DNA from: Streptomyces dysideae
GTDB lineage: Bacteria > Actinomycetota > Actinomycetes > Streptomycetales > Streptomycetaceae
Reading direction: 5' to 3'
Length of the DNA stretch: 32,242 nucleotides
Assembly: GCF_001514305.1 (NCBI RefSeq)
Contig: NZ_KQ949111.1
Span: 77,488 to 109,729, forward strand
The notes below the pieces were generated by a model. The model saw nothing but the letters and a program-made list of their open reading frames with translations, was not told where the DNA came from and did no database searches. The translations under genes were made by a program, and so were the position numbers. Shown in pieces: positions 7,915 through 14,565 of the stretch (position 1 is its first letter; each line of letters opens with the position of its first letter).

Positions 7915-8703
7915 ATGCGCATGGGTGTGATCACCGGCTCCGGCAGCTACGACTGGCCCCATCTGGAGGGGGCGGCGGAGCTGACCGTCACCACGGACCA
8001 CGGCGCGGTCACCGTGACCGAGGGACGTCTCGGGGACGCGCAGGTCGTGCAGTTGTCCCGGCACGGCGCCGGTCACCACCGGCTCTCCAGTCAGGTCGAC
8101 CACAAGGCGAATCTCGCCGCCCTGCTGGCCCGCGAGACGGATGCCGTGGTGTCCTTCACCGTCTGCGGCTCCCTCGACCCGGACCTGCGGCCGGGCTCCC
8201 TGGTGGTCTTCGACGACCTGTACTTCCCCACCAACCGGCTGCCCGACGGCACCCCCTGCACCTGGTACGACATGCCCGGTGCGGCCGGCCGCGGCCACTG
8301 GATCTTCGACCGGCCCTTCAGCGAGCCACTGCGCCAGGCGCTGATCACCGCCGCCGAGCAGACCGGGGTGCCCGTCGCCCCGCGGGGCGTGTACGGGCAT
8401 GTCGACGGCCCCCGTTTCAACTCGCGCCCCGAGGTGGCCGCCCTGGCCGCCGCCGGAGTCAGTGCCATCAGCCAGACCGCCGGCCCGGAGGTCGTCCTGG
8501 CCGGCGAGGCCGAACTGCCCATGGCGCTGGTCGGTTTCGTCACCGACTATGCCAACGGCGTCGCCGCGGAACCGGAACCGGTGCAGGCGTTGCTGGACCG
8601 CATGGCGGCGAGCAAGGAGGTCTTCGCCACGCTGGCCGGGCACGCGCTGCCGTCCCTGGAGGGCGTGGGCGGGGCCGGTTTCGTCTACCGGTTCGACACG
8701 TGA
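7915..8703 (+). CDS. Nucleoside phosphorylase, MTA phosphorylase-like
   Basis: This 262-residue PNP/MTAP-family protein is near the family's usual length. MTAP splits 5'-methylthioadenosine with phosphate into adenine and 5-methylthioribose 1-phosphate. Phosphate-binding positions look kept: TGSGSYD (8-14), LSRHG with R49/H50, and T82 before CGSLDPDLRPG. GHVDGPRFNSR and ISQTAGPEVVLAGEAE match the purine and ribose region. D211 of TDYA is kept, but the second Asp of the usual TDYD is Ala213, hinting at an altered nucleoside. AAGGAG lies 9 bases before the ATG. Placed after a radical SAM enzyme, it probably cleaves the adenine from a 5'-arsenic-substituted adenosine. Ordinary MTA salvage is the alternative, but the cluster argues against it. 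Confidence 0.88.
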   Translation: MRMGVITGSGSYDWPHLEGAAELTVTTDHGAVTVTEGRLGDAQVVQLSRHGAGHHRLSSQVDHKANLAALLARETDAVVSFTVCGSLDPDLRPGSLVVFDDLYFPTNRLPDGTPCTWYDMPGAAGRGHWIFDRPFSEPLRQALITAAEQTGVPVAPRGVYGHVDGPRFNSRPEVAALAAAGVSAISQTAGPEVVLAGEAELPMALVGFVTDYANGVAAEPEPVQALLDRMAASKEVFATLAGHALPSLEGVGGAGFVYRFDT

Positions 8704-9374
8704 GCGCCACCGTCCACCGGGGCACCCCCGCGATCCTGGTCATGGCGAAGCCGCCCCGGCCCGGTACGGTCAAGACGCGGCTGCATCCCCTGCTGGGCCC
8801 GCTGCGCTGCGCGGAACTCCAGGCCGAACTCATCCGCCACACCATGCAACTGGCTACCGCCCACACTCCACGGACCTACCTCGCCTACGCACCGTGCGAC
8901 GGCGGCAACGCCATCGGCACGGCAGTGCCCGACGGCGTCCGGCTCCTCCTCCAACGCGGCGAAGACCTCGGCCGGCGCCTGGCCGCCGCCGTCACCGACG
9001 CCTTCACCGACGGCGCGGGCCCACTGCTGGTCATCGGCACCGACGCGCCGACCCTCACCGCCGGCCATCTGAGCGCCGCGTTCACCGCGTTGGAGCTCCA
9101 AGACGTGGCGCTGGGCCCCGCGCTCGACGGCGGCTACTACCTGATCGGCCTGCGGGCCCCCCACACCTCGCTCTTCAGCCTCGGCCCCGATGTCTGGAGC
9201 ACCGACCGGGTACTCGCGGCGACCTGCGCCCTCGCCCAGAGTGAAGCGCTGAGCGTGGCACGGCTGCGTCCACTGCGGGACCTGGACACCCCCGACGACG
9301 CCGCCGCGCTCCTGCCGGACCCGGCGCTGCCCGCACCGATCGCCGCCCTGCTCCAGCCCGTGGAGACGCCATGA
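8700..9374 (+). CDS. TIGR04282-type (DUF2064) arsenosugar-associated glycosyl/nucleotidyltransferase
   Basis: This 224-residue GT-A/nucleotidyltransferase-fold protein has the N-terminal loop ILVMAKPPRPGTVKTRL (around 12-28), the acidic IGTDAPTLT, and the conserved block ALGPALDGGYYLIGL. This pattern marks the DUF2064 family called rSAM-associated transferase 1 and later arsenosugar biosynthesis glycosyltransferase. The fold is closer to CofC/MobA nucleotidyltransferases than to classical glycosyltransferases, so it may activate a sugar 1-phosphate to an NDP-sugar, which would fit the phosphorylase just upstream. The GTG start overlaps the stop upstream (GTGA), and its TGA overlaps the next ATG. 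Confidence 0.88.
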   Translation: MSATVHRGTPAILVMAKPPRPGTVKTRLHPLLGPLRCAELQAELIRHTMQLATAHTPRTYLAYAPCDGGNAIGTAVPDGVRLLLQRGEDLGRRLAAAVTDAFTDGAGPLLVIGTDAPTLTAGHLSAAFTALELQDVALGPALDGGYYLIGLRAPHTSLFSLGPDVWSTDRVLAATCALAQSEALSVARLRPLRDLDTPDDAAALLPDPALPAPIAALLQPVETP

Positions 9375-10099
9375 CGCAGGTGTCGATCATCGTCCCGGTA
9401 CTCAACGAGGAGGCCGCGATCCACAGCGCGGTGAGCCGCCTGTGCCGCGACTTCCCCGACTGCGAGCTGATCGTCGTGGACGGCGGCTCCACCGACGCCA
9501 CCGTCGAACTCGCCGCCCTGCACGCCACCGTGATCACCAGTGGGCGCGGCCGGGCCAAGCAGATGAACGAGGGCGCCCGGCACGCAGTCGGCGACATCCT
9601 GTGGTTCGTCCACGCCGACACCGACATCAACCCCTGCGCGCTGGACCAGATCCGGGCCGCACTCGCCGACCCGGCCGTGGTCGGAGGCGGCCTCACCCTC
9701 CGCTTCGACCGCAGGACACCCGGCCTGAACTACCTCGCGTGGACGTCCAACGCCCGCGCCCGCCGCCTCCACCACATCTTCGGCGACCAGGCCATGTTCA
9801 TCCGCCGTACCGTCTTCGACGCCCTCGGCGGCTTCCCCGACCTGGCCATCATGGAGGACCTGGAGATGTCGCGGCGCCTGCACCGCCGCGGCCGGCTGTG
9901 CCTGCTGCCCGCCGCGTCGACGGCCTCCTCACGCCGCCTGGTCACCCACGGGACCTGGCGCATGATCGCGTTCATGCAGTACCTGAAGCTGCTGTACTTC
10001 GCCGGCGTCGATCCCGAAGCCATCCGCGCCCGCTACACCGCGGGCCCCCGACTCTTCCCGAACAGACCCCCGAGAGCGGCACGAACCAGCCGCACCTGA
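9371..10099 (+). CDS. TIGR04283-type GT2 glycosyltransferase, arsenosugar-associated
   Basis: This 242-residue GT2-family protein starts with VSIIVPVLNEEAAI, followed by VVDGGSTDATVEL and FVHADTDI, the nucleotide-sugar and metal-binding region. GDQAMFIRR and MEDLEMSRRLHRRG follow, the latter with the likely catalytic acid. A short hydrophobic tail (FMQYLKLLYFAGV) may touch the membrane. The pattern matches the second rSAM-associated transferase, now named for arsenosugar biosynthesis. It overlaps the TIGR04282-type gene by ATGA, a pairing typical of arsenosugar loci. It is expected to transfer the arsenic-bearing pentose to an acceptor such as glycerol or a lipid head group. The acceptor is unknown. 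Confidence 0.9.
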   Translation: MTQVSIIVPVLNEEAAIHSAVSRLCRDFPDCELIVVDGGSTDATVELAALHATVITSGRGRAKQMNEGARHAVGDILWFVHADTDINPCALDQIRAALADPAVVGGGLTLRFDRRTPGLNYLAWTSNARARRLHHIFGDQAMFIRRTVFDALGGFPDLAIMEDLEMSRRLHRRGRLCLLPAASTASSRRLVTHGTWRMIAFMQYLKLLYFAGVDPEAIRARYTAGPRLFPNRPPRAARTSRT

Positions 10100-10145
10100 A
10101 CGACGCCCCCTCTCCTCTCCCTTCGACACATTGGAGACCGACTTC

Positions 10146-11822
10146 ATGCGCATCGCAGTCTGCGGAGGGCCCTACGGCAATCCGTACGCCCTCCAGGCAT
10201 TCGTCGACGACGCCCGCGCCCGCGGTTGCGAACGCCTGTTCTGTCTGGGCGATCTGGGCGGATTCGGCGCCGACGTGAACGCGCTGTGGCCGATCCTCAC
10301 CGACAACGGCATCGAGTGCGTCGCGGGCAACTACGACGTGGCCATCGCCCGCGGCGACACCGACTGCGGCTGCGGCTACCGCGACCCGAAGGACAACGAG
10401 TACGCCCAGCTGATCTACGACCACACGCTCGCCACCACAGCCCGCGACTTCGCCGCCTGGATGGGCACCCTGCCCACCGAGCGCAGGGAGACCATCGACG
10501 GCGTCGACGTCCACATGGTCCACGGTTCCACACTGGCGCTGAACGACTTCTGGTGGGAGTCGCTCCCCGAGGAACAGCACCGCCTGCGAGCAGAGGCATC
10601 CGGGGCCGACGTCGTCCTGTGCACCCACAGCGGCCTGCCCTGGCAACGACGCATCGGCGACACCCTCGCCGTCAACGTCGGCGTGCTCGGCAAACCCGCC
10701 AACGACGGCCGCCACGAGGTCTGGTACGCGATCCTCGACCTTTCCGACGGGCACGCCACCGCCGAGCTGATCCCGCTCGCGTACGACTGGCAGGCACAGG
10801 CCCGCTCGATGCGCGCCGCCGGGCTCCCCGAGATCTTCGCCGAGACCGTCGAGACCGGCTGGTGGACGACCTGCCTGGAGATCCTGCCGCCGCGTGAACG
10901 TTCCCGGGGCCGCTACCACCTCTACCGCTCCACCCTGCCCTCCGGCTTCCGGCCGGCGGACGACGGCTGGGGAGAGACCACACCGGGGGCTCTGGAAGGC
11001 GACCGGCCGGTGGTCCCGCTGTTCGGCACCCCCTACTTCCCGTCCCGGCTGTGGCTCTACACCAACTTCCACTGCAATCTGGCCTGCGACTACTGCGCGG
11101 TCGCCGCCTCTCCGAAGGCGGTCGCCCGCACACTGCCCACCGAGGCCTTCCGCGCCCTCGTCGACGAGGCCGTACGGGCCGGTTTCACCGAGCTGTACCT
11201 CACCGGCGGCGAACCCTTCCTGCACCCTGACATCGTCAGCCTCCTCGACCACGCGTCCGCCGAGCTGCCCACCGTCGTGATGACCAACGCGATGCTGCTG
11301 CGAGGCCGCCGCGCCGACGGCCTCGCGGAGCTGGCCGACCGCAAGCTCACCGTCCAGACCTCCCTGGACGGCGCCACCGCCCACACCCACGACCTCCACC
11401 GCGGCGCCGACTCCTGGCAGCGCACCATCGACGGCATCCGCCACCTGATCGACCTCGGTCTGCCGCCGCGCGTCGCCCTCACCGAGACACCGGAGAACAC
11501 GCACGAGGTCCCCGCGGTCGCCGAGCTGCTGGCCGGACTCGGCCTGCCCGCCGACCACTTCGCCGTACGACCGCTCCTGCGCCGCGGCTTCGCCGAGACC
11601 GGAGTCGAGATCGGCGAGAACTCCAGCATCCCCGAACTGACCGTCACCGCCGACGGACTGCACTGGCACCCCGTCGGCGCCGACCTCACCACCAGCCCCG
11701 ACCTGCACCTCGCCCCAGCCGGCACCCCGCTCACCACGGGCCAACAGCTGGTCACCGAGCGGTTCTTCACCGCCCGCCTCACCGACGGCACCCTGCCCCG
11801 CCCCGTCCACTGCGCCATCTGA
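10146..11822 (+). CDS. Metallophosphatase-like / radical SAM fusion protein
   Basis: This 558-residue two-domain protein has an N-terminal (1-210) YfcE-like calcineurin fold. GD at 35-36, GNYD at 61-64, HG at 126-127 and H161 are present. However, the motif I residues usually written DxH are G8 and Y10 (CGGPYGN), and the final GHTH is reduced to CTHS, so the dinuclear metal site looks incomplete. A linker leads to a radical SAM domain (about 295-520) with CNLACDYC (C310, C314, C317) and the SAM-binding YLTGGEPFLHPD. ATG 10146 is preceded by GGAG. A TTG 15 bases upstream is unlikely as the start. It is the second radical SAM enzyme of the cluster, and its substrate is unknown. The N-terminal part may now bind a phosphate or sugar rather than hydrolyse it. 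Confidence 0.88.
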   Translation: MRIAVCGGPYGNPYALQAFVDDARARGCERLFCLGDLGGFGADVNALWPILTDNGIECVAGNYDVAIARGDTDCGCGYRDPKDNEYAQLIYDHTLATTARDFAAWMGTLPTERRETIDGVDVHMVHGSTLALNDFWWESLPEEQHRLRAEASGADVVLCTHSGLPWQRRIGDTLAVNVGVLGKPANDGRHEVWYAILDLSDGHATAELIPLAYDWQAQARSMRAAGLPEIFAETVETGWWTTCLEILPPRERSRGRYHLYRSTLPSGFRPADDGWGETTPGALEGDRPVVPLFGTPYFPSRLWLYTNFHCNLACDYCAVAASPKAVARTLPTEAFRALVDEAVRAGFTELYLTGGEPFLHPDIVSLLDHASAELPTVVMTNAMLLRGRRADGLAELADRKLTVQTSLDGATAHTHDLHRGADSWQRTIDGIRHLIDLGLPPRVALTETPENTHEVPAVAELLAGLGLPADHFAVRPLLRRGFAETGVEIGENSSIPELTVTADGLHWHPVGADLTTSPDLHLAPAGTPLTTGQQLVTERFFTARLTDGTLPRPVHCAI

Positions 11823-11845
11823 CCCGTACGGAAAGGGAGTCCACC

Positions 11846-13030
11846 ATGCAGCGACATGTCGCGATCCTCGGCGCCGGCCCCATCGGCCTCGATGCCGCCC
11901 TCGCCTGCGCCGACACCGGCTGGCCGTTCACCGTCTACGAGGCCGGGGACGCTGCGGCCGCCCACGTGCGGGCCTGGGGCCACGTCCGGCTCTTCACCCC
12001 GTGGGACCTCAACGTATCCCGCCGGATGCGGGCCCACCTGCCGCACGCCCCGACCGGCGGTGACTGCCCCACCGGGGCCGAGCTGGCGACCCGACTCCTC
12101 GACCCGGTCGCCGCACTACCCACCGTCGAAGGCCGTATCCGGGTGCGAACCCGTGTCGCCGCCATCGCCCGCACCGGCCTGCTCAAGCATGAGCAGATCG
12201 GCACCGACACCCGAGCCGCTGCCCCCTTCACTCTCCTGCTGGACACCCCCGATGGCGAGGACACCGCCGAGGCCGACCTCGTCCTGGACTGCACCGGCAC
12301 CTATTCCCACCCCAACACCCTGGGCCCCGGCGGCATCCCCGCCCCCGGCGAACGCGCCCTCGCCGACCGCGTCACCCGCACCCTCCCGGACACCGGCGAC
12401 CCCGACCGCTGGGCCGGAACCGTCCTGCTCGTCGGCGCCGGGAAATCCGCCCAGACCGCGGCCCGCGACCTCGCCGCCCTGCCCGGCACCCGCGTCGAGT
12501 GGGCGGTGCGCAGCCCGGCACCCGACTGGGGCGCCGTACCCGACGACACGCTGCCCGGTCGCCGGCAGCTCGTCGACACCTCCCAGGCCCTCGCCGACGG
12601 CGCCAACGACCGCGTCACCGTCCACACCGGCACCCACGTCGAGGCCCTGCGCCCCGCCGGCGACCGGATGCAGGTCACCCTCGCCCTCGCCGACGGCCCG
12701 CACGAGGTCGTATGCGACCACATCGTGGCGCTGACCGGGTACACCGGCGACGCCTCCCTCTACCGGCAGTTGCAGGTCCACGAGTGCTATGCCACCGGCG
12801 CCCCCATGAACCTCTCCGCCGCCCTCCTCGGCTCCGCGGGCGGGGACTGCCTCGCCCAGCCGTCCGTCGGGATCGACGCCCTGCGCAATCCCGAGCCGGA
12901 CTTCTTCATCCTGGGCGCCAAGTCCTACGGCCGCCTCAACACCTTCCTGCTGCGTACCGGCTACGAGCAGATCGACCAGCTCGCCGCGGCGTACGCCGAC
13001 GAATCGGAGCTTCTACCTGCCCGTGCGTAA
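11846..13030 (+). CDS. FAD-dependent NAD(P)-binding oxidoreductase
   Basis: This 394-residue two-dinucleotide-binding flavoprotein has HVAILGAGPIGLDAALA (FAD) at the N-terminus and TVLLVGAGKSAQTAARDLA (NAD(P)H) near residue 195, the layout of flavin monooxygenases and thioredoxin-reductase-like enzymes. It has no CxxC redox pair, so oxygenation or a direct hydride transfer is likelier than disulfide reduction. It starts 23 bases after the fusion protein with GAAAGGGAG upstream, and closes the operon. It could oxidise or reduce the arsenic centre (As(III)/As(V)) or the sugar. The assignment within the pathway is inference. Confidence 0.82.
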   Translation: MQRHVAILGAGPIGLDAALACADTGWPFTVYEAGDAAAAHVRAWGHVRLFTPWDLNVSRRMRAHLPHAPTGGDCPTGAELATRLLDPVAALPTVEGRIRVRTRVAAIARTGLLKHEQIGTDTRAAAPFTLLLDTPDGEDTAEADLVLDCTGTYSHPNTLGPGGIPAPGERALADRVTRTLPDTGDPDRWAGTVLLVGAGKSAQTAARDLAALPGTRVEWAVRSPAPDWGAVPDDTLPGRRQLVDTSQALADGANDRVTVHTGTHVEALRPAGDRMQVTLALADGPHEVVCDHIVALTGYTGDASLYRQLQVHECYATGAPMNLSAALLGSAGGDCLAQPSVGIDALRNPEPDFFILGAKSYGRLNTFLLRTGYEQIDQLAAAYADESELLPARA

Positions 13031-13112
13031 GCCCGGTCACATACCTCCCCGGTGCACTGGTCCTTGCGTCGCCGAGGAAGGAAGGCACACGCAGACAGAG
13101 AGGTCGTACACC

Positions 13113-13463
13113 ATGGCAACCACCGTGCAGGTATCCCCGAGAGCCGCCGTCATCCCGCTCCAGCCGCCTGGGGCGCAGCGGCCGGCATCGTCGGAGGCAT
13201 CGGCATGGGCATCTGGATGTCCGTATCCAGGCCAATCATGGAAATTGATGCCCGCGGCCGTGCTCGGGCTGGGATACGGAGTCGTGGCCTGGCTGATCGG
13301 AGTGATGTGGATCATGCCCGCCAACATGGGGATGCCGGTCTTCGAGTGGAACGACGTCACCAGCTCAAGCTTCGGCGCTCACCTCGTCTTCGGGCTGCTG
13401 CTGGGACTGGCCTACGCCTGCATCGCCTCGTTGATGGGCAAGAAGCGCACAGGGTCGGCCTGA
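13113..13463 (+). pseudogene. Small membrane protein with two compensating frameshifts
   Basis: The frame from ATG 13113 (GAGAGG upstream) stays open for 116 codons, but about 13164-13229 reads as polar low-complexity sequence. In another frame the same bases encode a natural transmembrane stretch (AAWGAAAGIVGGIGMGIWM). The original frame then resumes with helices such as AAVLGLGYGVVAWLIGVMWI and HLVFGLLLGLAYACIASLMG. One lost base near 13163 and one gained base near 13229 explain this. The original protein probably had three or four helices and no assigned function. It may be a decaying gene, a still-tolerated variant or a sequencing error. A strong hairpin follows its stop. Confidence 0.6.
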
Positions 13464-13493
13464 GCATGGGACGCACACCGTCGGCGTCAGCCG

Positions 13494-13521
13494 GCACCCC
13501 GGGGCCCGTGCCCCGGGGTGC
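13494..13521 (+). terminator. Perfect 12-bp GC hairpin, probable terminator
   Basis: GCACCCCGGGGC and GCCCCGGGGTGC pair perfectly around the loop CCGT, 30 bases after the stop at 13463. There is no U-tract, as is usual for actinobacteria. It overlaps the first codon of the Crp/Fnr-like frame, another hint that this frame's start is not intact. Confidence 0.6.
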
Positions 13522-14000
13522 TCCACCGGAGGGAGGTCGACATCTTCTGCGACCTGAGCGAGCCGGAGATGGCGGCCATCGCGAAGGCCGCCCCGATGAA
13601 GACCTGCAGCGCCGGCGAGATTCTGTTCTCTCCGCCGCAGCCGTGCGAGGTGCTGTTCATCCTCAGACGCGGCCGCATCCGCGTCTTCCGGGTCTCCGCC
13701 GAGGGCCGTGCCCTGACCACGGCGATCGTCAATCCCGGGACCATCTTCGGCGAGATGCTGCTGCTCGGGCAGCGCATGTACGGCAACTACGCCGAGGCCC
13801 TCGACGACGTCACCGTCTGCGTGATGAGCCGCGACGACGTGCACCGGCTTCTGCTCTCGGACCCGAGGATCGCCGCACGGATCACCGCGATCCTGGGCCG
13901 CCGCCTCGCCGACCTCGAACAGCGCCTGTCCGACATGGTCTTCAAGTCCGTCGCCCTGGGGGTGCCTCCCGCTTGCGGGGGAGCGTCGCGTGCACCCTGA
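13518..14000 (+). pseudogene. Crp/Fnr-family regulator truncated before its DNA-binding domain
   Basis: The frame encodes the cyclic-nucleotide-binding-like sensor domain and dimerisation helix of a Crp/Fnr regulator. It includes a beta-roll segment FSPPQPCEVLFILRRGRIRV, then PGTIFGEMLLLGQR and the helix ILGRRLADLEQRLSDMVFKSV. After FKSV, where the helix-turn-helix domain should begin, the frame runs into a GC-rich hairpin repeat and stops after 15 unrelated residues. The usual length is about 220-240 residues, against 160 here. The GTG at 13518 lies inside a hairpin without a ribosome site, so the 5' end may also be damaged. Without the helix-turn-helix it cannot act as a normal transcription factor. 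Confidence 0.8.
13956..13984 (+). repeat. Streptomyces-type hairpin repeat (copy 1)
   Basis: The sequence reads CTGGGGGTGCCTCCCGC, then TTGC, then GGGGGAG. I recall short interspersed repeats of this shape from Streptomyces genomes. It lies exactly at the point where homology of the Crp/Fnr gene to its family ends. A related copy on the other strand is at 17495-17524. Confidence 0.6.
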
Positions 14001-14144
14001 TCACTCTCATCCCCGCGAACCCGCCGACCCGGGGCCGCATCACCGTTCTTGTTGGGCGCGGCGGCAACCGCGTCCACTCGGCCGTGGTGGACGATCTCCC
14101 AGCCCGGGGTGTCGGTCCACGGGTCGTACTCGCCCACGACCCTC

Positions 14145-14164
14145 GTTGACCCGCAACAGTCAAC
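14145..14164. promoter_or_regulatory. Palindrome GTTGAC-N8-GTCAAC
   Basis: This perfect 6-bp inverted repeat spans the likely TTG start (14146) of the MerT-like pseudogene. It resembles operator half-sites of ArsR- or MerR-type metal sensors only loosely, and I see no such regulator gene in the window. Confidence 0.3.
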
Positions 14165-14391
14165 CGTCCCGGCCGACCGGCGCGACCGGCCGCTGTCGGG
14201 GCCGGGCTGGTGATGGCGGTCTGCTGCGCCGGACCGGTGCTGTTGGCCGGCGGCTCGCTCGGCGCCCTCGGCAGCGTGCTACGCGACCTTTGGATCATCG
14301 CGGCGGCCACCGCCGTGATGGCCGCCGCGTTCACCCTGCTCGTCCGCCGCGGTCGCGCGGGCCGCAGCGCCTGCTGCCCGCCCCCGCTGCC
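14146..14391 (+). pseudogene. MerT-like small membrane protein, frameshifted and 3'-truncated
   Basis: One frame from TTG 14146 gives a plausible polar N-terminus (TRNSQPSRPTGATG). After about 14189 a second frame carries the rest: VGAGLVMAVCCAGPVLLAGG, then a helix LWIIAAATAVMAAAFTLLV and the tail SACCPP. The paired cysteines in the first helix and near the C-terminus resemble small mercuric-ion transport proteins and related actinobacterial proteins. One extra base near 14189 would explain the split. The 3' end runs directly into the antisense HxlR remnant, so the native end is probably lost. It once added metal transport to the arsenic neighbourhood, but it is unlikely to work now. Confidence 0.55.
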
Positions 14392-14520
14392 GTGGGCCTC
14401 GAACTGGCGCAGTCGGCTGGTCAGGGTGTGTGGGCTGATGCCGGGCAGGGCCTTACGCAGGAACCGGGCGACACCGCACTCAGGAAGGCAAGGATTGGCC
14501 CCTTTTCGAGAGCAGCCCAT
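14392..14520 (-). pseudogene. HxlR-family regulator remnant
   Basis: On the minus strand the reading ARFLRKALPGISPHTLTSRL continues RQFEAHG, which matches the recognition-helix region of HxlR regulators (typically RFxELRRxLPGISPxxLTxRLRELE). Sequence on both sides is missing: the N-terminal CPV/WTLLIL part and the wing with the C-terminal helix. It is divergent from the NmrA-like gene at 14566, the usual arrangement of HxlR regulators with their targets. The likely history is that an autoregulated hxlR gene was cut by a rearrangement that brought in the MerT-like segment. Confidence 0.65.
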
Positions 14521-14558
14521 TAGTGCAGTTGATGTAACTGGTGCACCGTGTGCACTAA
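14520..14558. promoter_or_regulatory. Large inverted repeat operator before the NmrA-like gene
   Basis: TTAGTGCA-N23-TGCACTAA is a perfect 8-bp inverted repeat, with a second GTGCAC core inside (GGTGCACC at 14540-14547). It ends 7 bases before the ATG at 14566 and lies between the HxlR remnant and its divergent neighbour, so it is probably the operator of the lost regulator. It would overlap the promoter and block transcription when bound. Confidence 0.55.
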
Positions 14559-14565
14559 TGACTCC

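Noticed and set aside
6106..8643. An open minus-strand frame of 845 codons antisense to the MauE, radical SAM and phosphorylase genes
   Set aside because: It is a high-GC shadow: its composition is Gly/Arg/Val-rich without domains, and the plus-strand genes carry clear catalytic motifs.
9972..11810. An open minus-strand frame of 612 codons antisense to the metallophosphatase-radical SAM gene
   Set aside because: It is low-complexity and repeats short Gly/Asp/Val runs. The plus strand has a well-defined two-domain protein.
1496..13030. The known Streptomyces arsenic-polyketide/arsonate type cluster
   Set aside because: That type uses a phosphoenolpyruvate-mutase-like enzyme, a CTP-synthase-like enzyme and polyketide synthases, none of which is visible here.
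14003..14137. A minus-strand reading with DPWTDTPGWEIVHHGRVD, which looks protein-like
   Set aside because: It covers only about 35 plausible residues, with no start signal and no family I recognise. It is not enough to call a gene.
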